From contig JAAVTG010000528.1 in assembly GCA_011947345.1 (NCBI GenBank), positions 248,001-312,000 of the forward strand: 64,000 nt of DNA, given 5' to 3'. Below, one piece after another: positions 1 to 8,905 of this stretch. Below the pieces are notes generated by a model. The model was not told the DNA's origin, made no database searches, and saw only the letters and a list, made by a program, of their open reading frames with translations. This stretch comes from Phytophthora quininea (lineage: Eukaryota; Oomycota; Peronosporomycetes; Peronosporales; Peronosporaceae). The stretch's first letter is position 1. Each line of letters begins with the position of its first letter. The position numbers were made by a program, and so were the translations under genes.

Positions 1-59
1 GCCCCAAAACAGCATCAAGTTCCATACTATGACAGCCGCCATGGAAGGAAGCCACCACC

Positions 60-236
60 ATGGAAGCTGCCTGCCGCCAGTGCTTGGCGGACTCTGCTTC
101 CATCGCTCAGTTCGCCATTTGCTCGCTCAAGTCCAAGCTCCGAGCTTCAGCTCCAGCGCAATGCACGACGTGTGCATCTGGCGACGAAGACCGCCGGAGG
201 CTGTGCTGCCAGAGGTCCCCTCGAGCCCGTGCTTGA
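60..236 (+). other. Short Cys-pair ORF at left edge
   Basis: A 58-codon frame starts at ATG 60 and holds paired cysteines in the spacing CRQC, then CTTC, then LCC. That resembles the tail of a zinc-binding protein, but the frame stops early and neighbouring frames also look partly coding, so this may be the frameshifted end of a gene that starts left of the window. I cannot name a family. The remaining stretch to 859 holds no other supported gene and is probably the upstream region of the next gene. Confidence 0.18.
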
Positions 237-859
237 GGCGGGACCTTGTATGTCGAAGCCCCGTGGCTTCCTCAGTGTCGTTCCAAGCTCAAGTGACCCC
301 TCTCAACTCCCAAGGCAAGGTAAAAATCAAGCAGAAGCGTCTACGCGGCGGCGTCCCAGCTGTAGAAACAGTTAACTTATGGTACAGCCGTCATGACGAA
401 GGCTTTTCCTCCGGCGTGGCGCCTTGAAAAACCTCAAGTGTCCTGTGTGTGCCCGCGGGTGGCATCAGGACAGCCGGTGGTCTCCGGCATTAACCTGCTG
501 ATGCTGTAGGAAGGAGTAGCTACTAGCACGTCCCGGATAGCGGGGGTAAAGGGGTTAATGAAGCACTGTAGCGCGTTCGCCTCCACCACCACATCTTGCT
601 GCTCGGTTTGTCTAGTATCCCCCGCCACGATCACATTCGTCGCCATTCCCGCAGCTCTTGTCACATTTTGGAGCATCTTCAGTTTGCAGAGAAACGCGTG
701 GCTGTCCACGCACCACGGCGTGATTGGTCTTGCACTGCTTCCAGTGCTTGGCCAACTAAAAGTCGGTGGTCGGCGCAAAGGCACTGCAGGAATGGAGACC
801 TCTGGACGGGAGTCGAGGAGCTGCAACACCCACAAGCGATTTCGCCGAGCAGCGTCCAA

Positions 860-1729
860 ATGTCGACTTCCGGCAGCTCAAGCCCCAACTCCAGCGTCGC
901 AGGCGTAGCGGAGACCGTGATCAAGACCACGAGCTCCAACACTGGCGACTCGTGCATGTGGTACGCCGACAGCAACTGCACGCAGCCTCGCACCGGGTAC
1001 GACTGTCTCAACACGCTGCTCTCGACCGACGAGTGCGCCATCGACCCGGACGGAGCGTGCGTCAGCATGTCGGTCTACAAGCAGTACCTGGAGGAAAGAC
1101 AGTACTATGAACCGATCAAACGCTACTTCCCAGCCGCCAACTACACGTACTGCAGTGCCAACGACTCGATCTGCTCTACGTGCGTCAACGAGTGGACTTC
1201 TAACTACGAGAACTACGGAAGTGTGGGGACGACGACGTACTGCAAAGGAACCGACGGCTGCGTCTGCGTCGCGGCCTGTGAGCTGCCGGACTGGCAGCAG
1301 ACAGTGATCGACTACGAGTGCAGCTACGTCACCACCTCGTCCGACACGTTTTCGTCGGGCACGAGAATCTGCATCATAATCGCCATGGCCGTCTGTGTCT
1401 GGATGGTCCTCGCTGCGTTGGGCATTCGGCGGTGTCTCCGCCACGCCATCCCGCAGCGGTTTGCTGGACCTGGTTCAATCCCTCGACCGCCACCGTCAGG
1501 ACCGCAACTGAATTTGACAGCGTGGAAATCAATGAGAGAGAAGCTCATTGAGACAGAGCACACGTTTGTGAAGGGGAACACTGCAAGACTCGACACCACT
1601 GCACGAAGCACTGAAGCGTTAGCAACAGCGCCTGAAGTGACGGTGCAAGTGGGTCCACCACCACAACGACCAGCTCCAGCGTCGCCCAGAAGAGACGAAG
1701 GAGCGTACTACATGGCTGCTCAGATGTGA
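860..1729 (+). CDS. Cys-rich single-pass membrane protein, paralogue A
   Basis: Intact 289-residue ORF. I start it at ATG 860 rather than an upstream in-frame ATG at 596, because only from 860 does the N-terminus match the Ser/Thr/Asn-rich starts of its paralogues. Order: short N-terminus without an obvious signal peptide; Cys-rich domain with CMWYA, YDCLN, GAC, YCSANDSICSTCVNEW and TYCKGTDGCVCVAACE; one membrane span near residues 170-192 (IIIAMAVCVWMVLAALGI); tail with QLNLTAWKSMREKLIETE. Six further paralogues lie in the window. The predicted layout is outside Cys-rich domain, single span, cytoplasmic tail, as for a receptor or adaptor, but no ligand or enzyme domain is visible. This copy lacks the intron found in paralogue B after the CLN motif. 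Function unknown. Confidence 0.8.
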   Translation: MSTSGSSSPNSSVAGVAETVIKTTSSNTGDSCMWYADSNCTQPRTGYDCLNTLLSTDECAIDPDGACVSMSVYKQYLEERQYYEPIKRYFPAANYTYCSANDSICSTCVNEWTSNYENYGSVGTTTYCKGTDGCVCVAACELPDWQQTVIDYECSYVTTSSDTFSSGTRICIIIAMAVCVWMVLAALGIRRCLRHAIPQRFAGPGSIPRPPPSGPQLNLTAWKSMREKLIETEHTFVKGNTARLDTTARSTEALATAPEVTVQVGPPPQRPAPASPRRDEGAYYMAAQM

Positions 1730-1971
1730 ACGCTAGTAAGCCGGAAAATATTTTATTGCTATCGAATTTGCATGTCTTCGCATTGACTGAGAGCTCTTGC
1801 CGAGGAAGATAAGTCGTCAGATGGAGTTAAGTCGGCGTATTTCGCCGATTTAGCTGTGTCATGTTGAAGTTGGCGGCACCACGGAGCTCCTCACGCCGAA
1901 GAAACCTTGGCGGTGCCGATGGCGACACAACCGTAGTCACGTCGGACTAGTCACTTCGAAAGAACTTCGCC

Positions 1972-2869
1972 ATGAGCGGCAGCGGCAGCAACTCCGGGAG
2001 ATCTCGATCCCCGCCAACGTGTCGACCAGTGGAGACTCATGTACGTGGTATGCCGGGGAGAGCTGCGAGCACTCGCGATCCTGCGCCGACTGCCTCAATG
2101 TCGGCGTCGTCGGAGACACGGTAGGGTCGGTCGTCATTTGGACTACTTCTCACAACTAAGTGACGGCTTTTAGTGTGCTGTGGGCAACTACGGACAGTGT
2201 GTGAGCACGTCGTCGCTCCTTCCAGGGGCCACTTACTACCTGGCGTCGACTTTGTCGTACTGCGGGTCGACGGATCAAACGTGCAGAACTTGTCACTACA
2301 GTTGGCTGGAGGAATATGCCAAGAACGGCAAGGTCACGTCTTCACCGACGTGTACTGGAGAGGGCGGCTGCATCTGCATCGCCGTCTGCGAGAGAGAAAC
2401 TCGAGATTCCTCCGTCATCCACTCTGAGTGTCCAGCCTACGAGACGGCCAAACTCGGCAGCATTTTGTTGGTTCTTGCTGCCGGAGTCGCCACGTTCTTC
2501 ATGTTCACAGTGCTCACGATCTGTTTGAAGAGAACGCTATTGCACAACGGACCCTGTACGTGGTCGAACTCCGATGAAAGTTCACTGTTTGGGTTCAATT
2601 TATTGTTGTTGTGGTTGGTAGGCTTTCAATTCCACCCGCCAGTGCAACCTCGTCGACCGCCACGATCTCCTCGTGGTCCGCAGCTGAGTCTTTCAGGCTG
2701 GAAATCAATGCGTGAGAAGCTGATCGAGACTGAGCTTGGAAATGAACCGCCGACTGCAGGACCTTCGGGTGTGATGAGAGTTCAGCTGTCTACAGCCGAG
2801 GCGATGTCGGTGATTATCGAAGAAGGCGACGGCTTCCGTCCTGCATCACCAAGCGAACACCAACACTGA
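1972..2869 (+). CDS. Cys-rich single-pass membrane protein, paralogue B (spliced)
   Basis: Proposed exons are about 1972-2120, 2174-2555 and 2622-2869. Intron 1 (2121-2173, 53 nt) runs from gtaggg to ttttag and joins CADCLNVGVVGDT to CAVGNYGQC, the same point at which paralogues E and F are split. Intron 2 (2556-2621, 66 nt) has a gtacgt donor and a ggttggtag acceptor; it is a multiple of three and free of stops, so unspliced reading adds an odd hydrophobic insert. The protein has the family Cys domain (YCGSTDQTCRTC, TGEGGCICIAVCE), one span (ILLVLAAGVATFFMFTV) and the tail motif QLSLSGWKSMREKLIE. The start is unsure: ATG 1972 is one base out of frame with the domain, with a GGG run at 1994-1996 between them, so a one-base loss or another upstream start is likely. 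Confidence 0.68.
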
Positions 2870-3422
2870 CAACGACGTAATTTTCTAATTGAACAAGGTT
2901 GCACCGACGTGAACAATCGCTTTCCTGTGCTTGGCTCAGCTGTTGATCAACAAGCAGATCACAACAACGCCCTTCAGCTTGGCTGCAAAAAATAGCGGAG
3001 TCTCTCTCGTGCGTCCTTCACTTCTCAATTGGCTTCGTTCTCGACTCGGCAAACAAGTACGCCCGCAGCATGACGCACTGGTTCTACCGGGGTTCTTGAA
3101 AGGATGGAGACGTCTGACACTTACCGCACAGCTCGAAATTGCAACGACACAGTGCCTGCTGGGTCTGGAGAACGTCTTCAAGTTTCGCCAGGAGCGACTT
3201 CACGAGGTCAAGAAGCAGCTGCCAGGTCAGCTCGAACACACTCAACGACGCTGCCAACTCACATGCCCTCCCACCGAGTGGAGGACGCACAAAAGATAAC
3301 TCCACTAAAGCTAGCGGCCAAGCTCAGGACGTTATCATTACCCACTTCTTGATCACCGGTTGCACCAAGGACAGGAACGCGATTGATCACGCCGCTGCGT
3401 CAATTCCTAGTTCGATACTTGG
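2870..3422. other. Intergenic, nothing recognised
   Basis: A 122-codon plus-strand frame (2931-3299) is rich in Arg, Gln and Leu but matches no family I know and has overlapping frames on the other strand. No RNA gene or repeat seen. Confidence 0.4.
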
Positions 3423-4924
3423 TCATGTCGTTGTCTGAACAAGCCGGACTTGCCCAGTACTACAACCGTCACGTTCTCCACGTTCGTCAGTGGAGACGTA
3501 CTGGGTGACGATTTCTGTTGACGCTGTCATGGTGAACACCGGCACGTCGTCGATGCAAGATTTGTCCAGACGCGTCAGGTCACCGTCGTTTTCCACGCAC
3601 GAGGCCAGCACCCGCATTCCACACGGCGCGATTGCGTTCGTGTCGTTGGACGACGAGGTCGCAATAACCCCAAGGGTGGCGTAGTCGAACGTGACGAGCT
3701 CTTTGTTGTCCTCGTCAAGAGCTTCTAGAAGACGTCCGTGCATCGAGTCCGCCACTGAGTAGCAGAACGCTGGCTTGCATGGGGAAGACGGGGCTCTTGT
3801 TCCAGTACTGGTCTCGCTCGTGAGATGATCCCGTCGGCGTCGAAATTGCTGCATTAAATTGATAGCAAGTCGGGGAGTCCACATTGGCGTCGAAGAATCC
3901 AATGTCGGAGATGTGGAAATCCGTGAGCCTTTTGGTGATCTCCTTCATAGCAGGCTGCGAGGTCTCCCACATCTCGGAGTACACGATCGAAGAGTACAAC
4001 AGATGCGACGTATACGCGTCGTCTTGGTCTTTGGCGTTGCTGTCTCGCTGCCGTACAGTTTCTTCTAGAAGAAGACCAAGACGTTAACATCGTCGGACGA
4101 ACAGCGCAGGGATCGGTAGATAATTGCGGGGATTAGCGATGTCGTTCTCGCATCCAGCAGCAGCGAACCGAGGGTTTTCCGAGGTATACGAAGGCTTGGA
4201 CGTCCCATCGAGCTGCACAAGTCGAATTCGGATATTTGTCAAACTGTTCGATCCAGTTTCGGCGCTCTTCCGAAGACTGTTGGACTTGAAGTGAATTTTG
4301 CAGTCGTCATCTTGCGGTACCGTAGCTACCACCATACACTTGCCTTGCTCGTGTACTTCCAGGTCCACCTTGCAAGAGTAATACGTTGGTGGCGAGGTCG
4401 GTGCTCCCGTTGGTCGCTGGGAATCGCTTGACGAACATGTCGATTGTGTTGTCGACAGATTTCGGGACTGGCGGATTCCTGCGCAGAAGGAATCCGATTT
4501 TCCATCGCAGCAGGTTTGCGCTGTGCATTCGTTGTGCGTTCAAGATTAACATCGACTCCAGTCGACATAACGGGGCCAGAAGTTTGAATGGCTAGGATCG
4601 CAAGTAGTCGATGAGCCAGAGTCAGTAGTATCATTTTGCATTTACCCTCCACGCCACACCCGGCTGGAGGTCCTAACGACCTAATTAAAAGATGGTTTGT
4701 CCCACATAGCGCGGTGAGCAAGGTGGAAATTTGCAAATTCCAGGATAGCACAGCAGTGCCTTGTAGAATGCGCACTAAGCAATAACTTGGGTGAGGCTCT
4801 CTTCATCGGAAAAAGTCGTCGGTGAGCACGAGAACCACCCGTTGAGCTTGGAAGGGGATTGTGTCTGGGAAGATCCCAAAATTCCAATGGCGGATATCAC
4901 CAGGAATGTAAAGCAGACGCGCAT
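3423..4924 (-). pseudogene. Decayed secreted S33 (TAP-like) serine peptidase
   Basis: Reading from 4924 downwards there is a signal peptide (MRVCFTFLVISAIGILGSS) followed by LNGWFSCS and FSDEES, the usual N-terminus of oomycete TAP-like S33 alpha/beta-hydrolases. An in-frame TAG (4775-4777) follows, then the LLCYPGIC segment, a disrupted stretch, then FVKRFPAT and the oxyanion motif LLLQGGPG. This runs almost directly into the nucleophile elbow VYGGSYGT, so the roughly 100 residues normally between them are gone. The C-terminal TAP-like half is recognisable in two frames (SEMWETSQPAM, ERDQYWNKSP, SVLLLSGGLD, NKELVTFDYATLG, DKSCIDD). Stop, deletion and several frame changes together make this a genuine pseudogene rather than a sequencing artefact. 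The family hydrolyses N-terminal residues of peptides and is usually exported. Confidence 0.8.
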
Positions 4925-5087
4925 CGTCGGAAGTGAACAAAAACGAAGAATGGCAACAGGAATGAACGGCTTTAGACAAAACTTATCATTGAATAGTCCA
5001 GTTCTTTTGATTTTGTTGTCAACGTTTACTGGCCAACAATCGAAATCGATTAGCCATGCCAATACGTCGCTGCTAGGGTAAAGAAGC

Positions 5088-7089
5088 CTACAGCCACCGT
5101 TTGAATTTGAAGAAGAGCGCAACGAGACCAGCCACGATAAGCATAACGGCCCACCAGATGAAGTATCCGTAGTAATACTTGAGCTCTGGAATGTATGGGA
5201 AGTTCATACCATAGACTCCCGTCATAAATTGCGCCGGCAAAAGATGGCTGCAATGAGAGCTAAGATGTAGCTCACGTCGTTCTGCTGGGACGCTCTGTCG
5301 TTGTTGAATTCATCCACGAGACTCCGACAGCGATCCAAGCGATGTTCGCACTCTTCTTCGATTGTAGAGAGGTGTTCCTGTACATATGCAAAATATTGAA
5401 GCGTTTCTCCTTGGTAGTCGTTTGAAGCGATCAGTTTTGAGATGACTTCGCGCATCGGCTTGCAGTGCATCTTCAGACCTTTGATCTGCTTGGTGAACGC
5501 CGCGATCCGGGCCAAATCAAAGTAGCGAGACTCAAGCGACATCAACCGTTCGAGCATCAGCAATTTAGCACCAAACGTCTGTGAGATGGGCCACAGCTCG
5601 TCCACACAAACGTCCAAGATGGTGTAGACCAGGAACGCTGTGCTGTGTTGACGAACTTTCGAGTAGGAGACGTGAAGTCGCTGCTTGAGTGCTGGCCACA
5701 GCGTATTCACACCCGACGCCTGCACACTGATGAGAACTCCTTCCATCACGAACAAGCTGAGTTGCTCCGGCGGAGTCAAGACCTGGCCAATTTCCAGTTC
5801 CTCCAGTCTGGAGATGAGTTCTGTCTGAGTCATGAGATCAAACGGCGAGCGATCCCCAGGCAAGACGCTTTTCGAGGCTCGGAACATGCTTTGGTAGTCT
5901 TTGACAGCCAGTACATCTCGAGCATGCAGAGTCTGCAGCAGAAGAAATGAGTGCTCGTCGTACTTGACATACTTAGCTCGCTTCATGTCCGGACCAATAA
6001 TGTCTTCCACAGCCAATGGATGTAGTCGATATCGCACCGATAAGCGGCGCATCAAAAGCGTGTCAACACCTTCGACATTGATCCAGCGAACTGCAGCCCA
6101 ATTCGGCTTGGTCGAGTAGATGAAGGACTTGACTTGGTTGATCGGGTAGACACTGCGGATCCGATCAGGACAGTACTCGATCAATCCCAACGACGCTGGC
6201 GGCAATCGAGGGCTCCTCATTGTATTGAGCTGCGGCATCGTTCGAATGAAATCGTCGTTATATAGTTGAGCCAGTTTGATCTCTTGAATGGCACAGAGAA
6301 ACTCCTCGTACGAGATGTCGTCGCTCCTGTCGTCATCCACCTCGCTCACAAACGCTTTAAATTGTTGGTCGTTGTCACAAATGATCCCCATGGCTTCTAA
6401 CCCGCATCGAAAGGACTCGTACGTAAGAGTTCCTTTATCTACATCAGACAGCAGAATTTCACGTGAGTTTCGACTTGAATAGGGCGTATTACAGGCGAAC
6501 GCACCGTTTGGATTCGACAGAGCAAATAGCTTGGAGATTTTCCCATTGGTGAGGTCGAAGTGCGGGTCTCGAATGGAGATGTTGTTCTCAGCGTCGTCGG
6601 CGTCAAAGGTGTCGGACCAATCAACAATGTTGGGGGCCGTTCCTGCAGCTTCAGCAGAGCCGAACGGAACGATGTGCATGATGTTTTTGCCATACAAAGT
6701 CAGCGGGCGGACTGTGGCGTTTCCTGGTGGCGTGGTTGGTGCTGCTTCCAGTGACTTCATGGGTGTTGTCGCTCTATCTCGGAAGCTATTGCCAGCTCTG
6801 CTGCTTGGTTCAGACGACAGCGATTCCGGTGCTGTAGTCGCTGAATTGATGCTGACACTTCCGCCATTGACTGTGATGCGTCTCGCACTGCCATCGACTC
6901 GAGCGCCATCGTCTGTTGACCAGTCCCGAGGCTCATAACTAGTTGGCACTTCTGGTGGAGCACTTCTCCACGAGTTATTTTCATCTCCACTTGGTGCGAC
7001 GACCGTCCTCAAGCCTAGCACAAGAAGCAGGTTTTATTAGGTTGAAATGAACGCAGTGCGAGTATCTACGACATACGCTTCTTGGTCAT
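5088..7089 (-). CDS. EF-hand/CorA-type divalent cation transporter, copy 1
   Basis: Proposed exons 7077-7089, 6505-7014 and 5088-6438. A 13-nt first exon (MTKK-) is joined by a 62-nt intron (gtatgt to gctag) to the long exon. A 66-nt intron (6439-6504) sits exactly where copies 2 and 3 have theirs, but here it is in frame and lacks stops. Order: Ser/Thr-rich cytoplasmic N-terminus; EF-hand pair with one good loop (starts [12 protein letters not shown]; position 6 Gly replaced by Asp); CorA domain ([23 protein letters not shown]); two C-terminal membrane spans. An A run at 5239-5242 has four bases where copy 2 has five, so the frame is lost just before the GMN signature. The GMN motif, second span and ending KRWL continue in the next frame to the stop at 5088. 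One added base gives 624 residues. Expected role: Mg2+ or related ion channel. Confidence 0.8.
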
Positions 7090-7268
7090 ATTCACAGTTC
7101 TCCTCCTTTCGTGTGAAATTGAAAATGGTCGCGGTTGACATCAGCGGAGAGGGTCGTTATCATATTTATCAGTATTTTTGAAGTTGAAGATAGTCGTGAT
7201 TTGAAGTCTTAAGAAAAGCGGAATATCCTGAAACTGACCTCAAACGCATTTTTGTGGTTTGACGTATA
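7090..7268. other. Upstream region of CorA copy 1, up to a transposon end
   Basis: This stretch probably holds the 5' leader and promoter of the minus-strand CorA gene. It ends at TA 7267-7268, the left target-site dinucleotide of the pogo-like element. No promoter motif can be named with confidence. Confidence 0.4.
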
Positions 7269-8903
7269 CCGACAACGACACAAAAGCCGAGCATATCAGT
7301 TTAGGTAGTTCATACAAAAACGTGACACAAAAACTCGGGCTTGACAACAAAAAAGACGTGTTATTCATCGGCTAGATAGTTACTGCCTCAAACCTAGGAA
7401 TAGCTGTCTCAAAGCTACGAATTATGTGGTCTGCTGGAAAGGCTTCCCACGCCTCTATCGTCGCCATAATAGCTTTTAGACGCTTTTGTGGTGCTGAAAG
7501 CCCCGATTTAGGGGCATAAGAGCCACGAATTCGCGATTTTAGCGGTCCCATTACCCCACATCTAACGGTTGACAAACCGAGGTGCTTTTGGGGGTAACGG
7601 AACCACAGTAGCGCAGGCGTCTTCAGCCACAACGCGTACTCCTTTCTCCGACACGTGACTGTCGAAGTTGTCGACAAGGAGCAGCGCTGGGCCGTCAATT
7701 TCGAATTTTAGCAAATTTTTAACATAAAAATCCCAACCAATGGAATCCATCCAACCTGCTTCTTGTACAGTGTAGAAATGGCCTTTTGGGAGTGTCTGCA
7801 GCTCCTTGGACTTTATCGTTCCGCCCAACTTTCCGCGGAGTATGAAGAGAATTGGAAGTTTTTTCCTGAAACATAAAAATAAAATATTAATAAATAATCA
7901 CATTTTTATAGCAATAAAAAATCGTACCATCAGCTCGAATTGTGAGCACAGCCGTCATTCGGCCTGAGTGCTTGGTCAAGTCTCGCACTTTGGCCGACTC
8001 CTTCCGCCCCTTGATGCCCCAAACCCGAGCGGGTGGCATGTCAAAATTTATGGCGGTTTCGTCCACATTATAAATTTCGCTAGGAGAATAGACGTTGTAG
8101 GTGCTCCAAAATCCGATGGCAAAATCTGCCTTTAGCTGTAACAAATCTGCGGTAGGCAACTTTGTTTCTTGGGCTTTTGTGTGGAGAACCCGTATCTAAA
8201 ATAAGTACATTTTGTCAGTACACGTCTGAATTATTAACAACATCAAGTGATAACACTGAAATAGCAACATCACCTATCTGCAGTGCGCTGTAACAATCTC
8301 TCGAGGGCTCTACGACAGCTCTCGGGCGACTTCTTGTTCTCTGCGTAGTGTTCGAGCCATTGGCTGTAGTTATCTTGTATAAAACCTATCATTATGGAGG
8401 TTGTGAGCCACTAATACATAATACGTTAGAGTAAAGATAAATAAAGTTAAAATATACGAAACCTCTTACCTCCTCTTCACGCCTTGTGTCTTTCATGAAC
8501 GTCACGAGGGCAGGGGTGAAAGGAAAACTTTCCTTGCGCCCCTGCCCCTTCGTGGTCTTGGACAGCTTGTTCCCCGCGAAGCAGCGCAGCCGCTCTCGCG
8601 ACCGCCACGACCCATCCACCGTGCCATGTGGATAACCGAGCTCAGCGACGGTCCCCGGCAACCCGATCTCCTCAATGCGGGCCAGCGCTGACAGCTTCTC
8701 CTTGACGGAGTAGCCGCGCTGCTTGCGGGGCATGGCGTGCGTCAGGTTTTGCAAAGTGCAGAATTGGAGGACCACCAACCATGTTTTAAGGGGGCTTTAT
8801 TGGCAAAAGAATTAATGAAAACTTTGATTTGATTGGTCGAAAATTTGTATTGACGTGGCTGGAGTCCGGGTTTTGTGTACCCCGTCTTTTGTGTCGTTGT
8901 CGG
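7269..8903 (-). mobile_element. Complete pogo/Tc1-mariner-type DNA transposon
   Basis: The ends are inverted repeats: 7269-7289 begins CCGACAACGACACAAAAG, and the reverse complement of 8883-8903 begins with the same 18 bases. Both ends are flanked by TA (7267-7268 and 8904-8905), the target duplication expected of Tc1/mariner and pogo elements. Length is 1635 bp, with one spliced minus-strand transposase gene inside. Perfect ends and a largely intact gene suggest a young insertion. It sits about 180 bp upstream of the start of CorA copy 1. Confidence 0.85.
7372..8733 (-). CDS. Pogo-like (DDE_1) transposase, four exons
   Basis: Proposed exons: 8470-8733, 8274-8410, 7928-8195 and 7372-7867, with introns of 59, 78 and 60 nt, all GT-AG. 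Exon 1 (MPRKQRGYSVKEKL...) holds a helix-turn-helix DNA-binding region; exon 2 continues with DNYSQWLEHYAENKKSPESC. The catalytic core follows: YNVDETAINFDMP (first Asp), ALLLVDNFDSHVS (second Asp), and a CQPLDVGVMGPLK-type third Asp. That last motif is present but split over frames near 7540-7570. Single-base losses are seen near 8167-8175 (AAA run), 7861-7866 (T run on the plus strand) and in the G run before VMGPLK. The encoded enzyme would cut and paste the surrounding element. Confidence 0.78.
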
Positions 8904-8905
8904 TA

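Noticed and set aside
434..859. 141-codon minus-strand ORF upstream of paralogue A
   Set aside because: No recognisable domain and it overlaps the likely 5' leader of the plus-strand gene; GC-rich sequence gives long chance frames.
596..859. Upstream in-frame ATG extending paralogue A by 88 residues
   Set aside because: The extension is Arg/His/Ser-rich without match to any paralogue; ATG 860 gives the family-type start.
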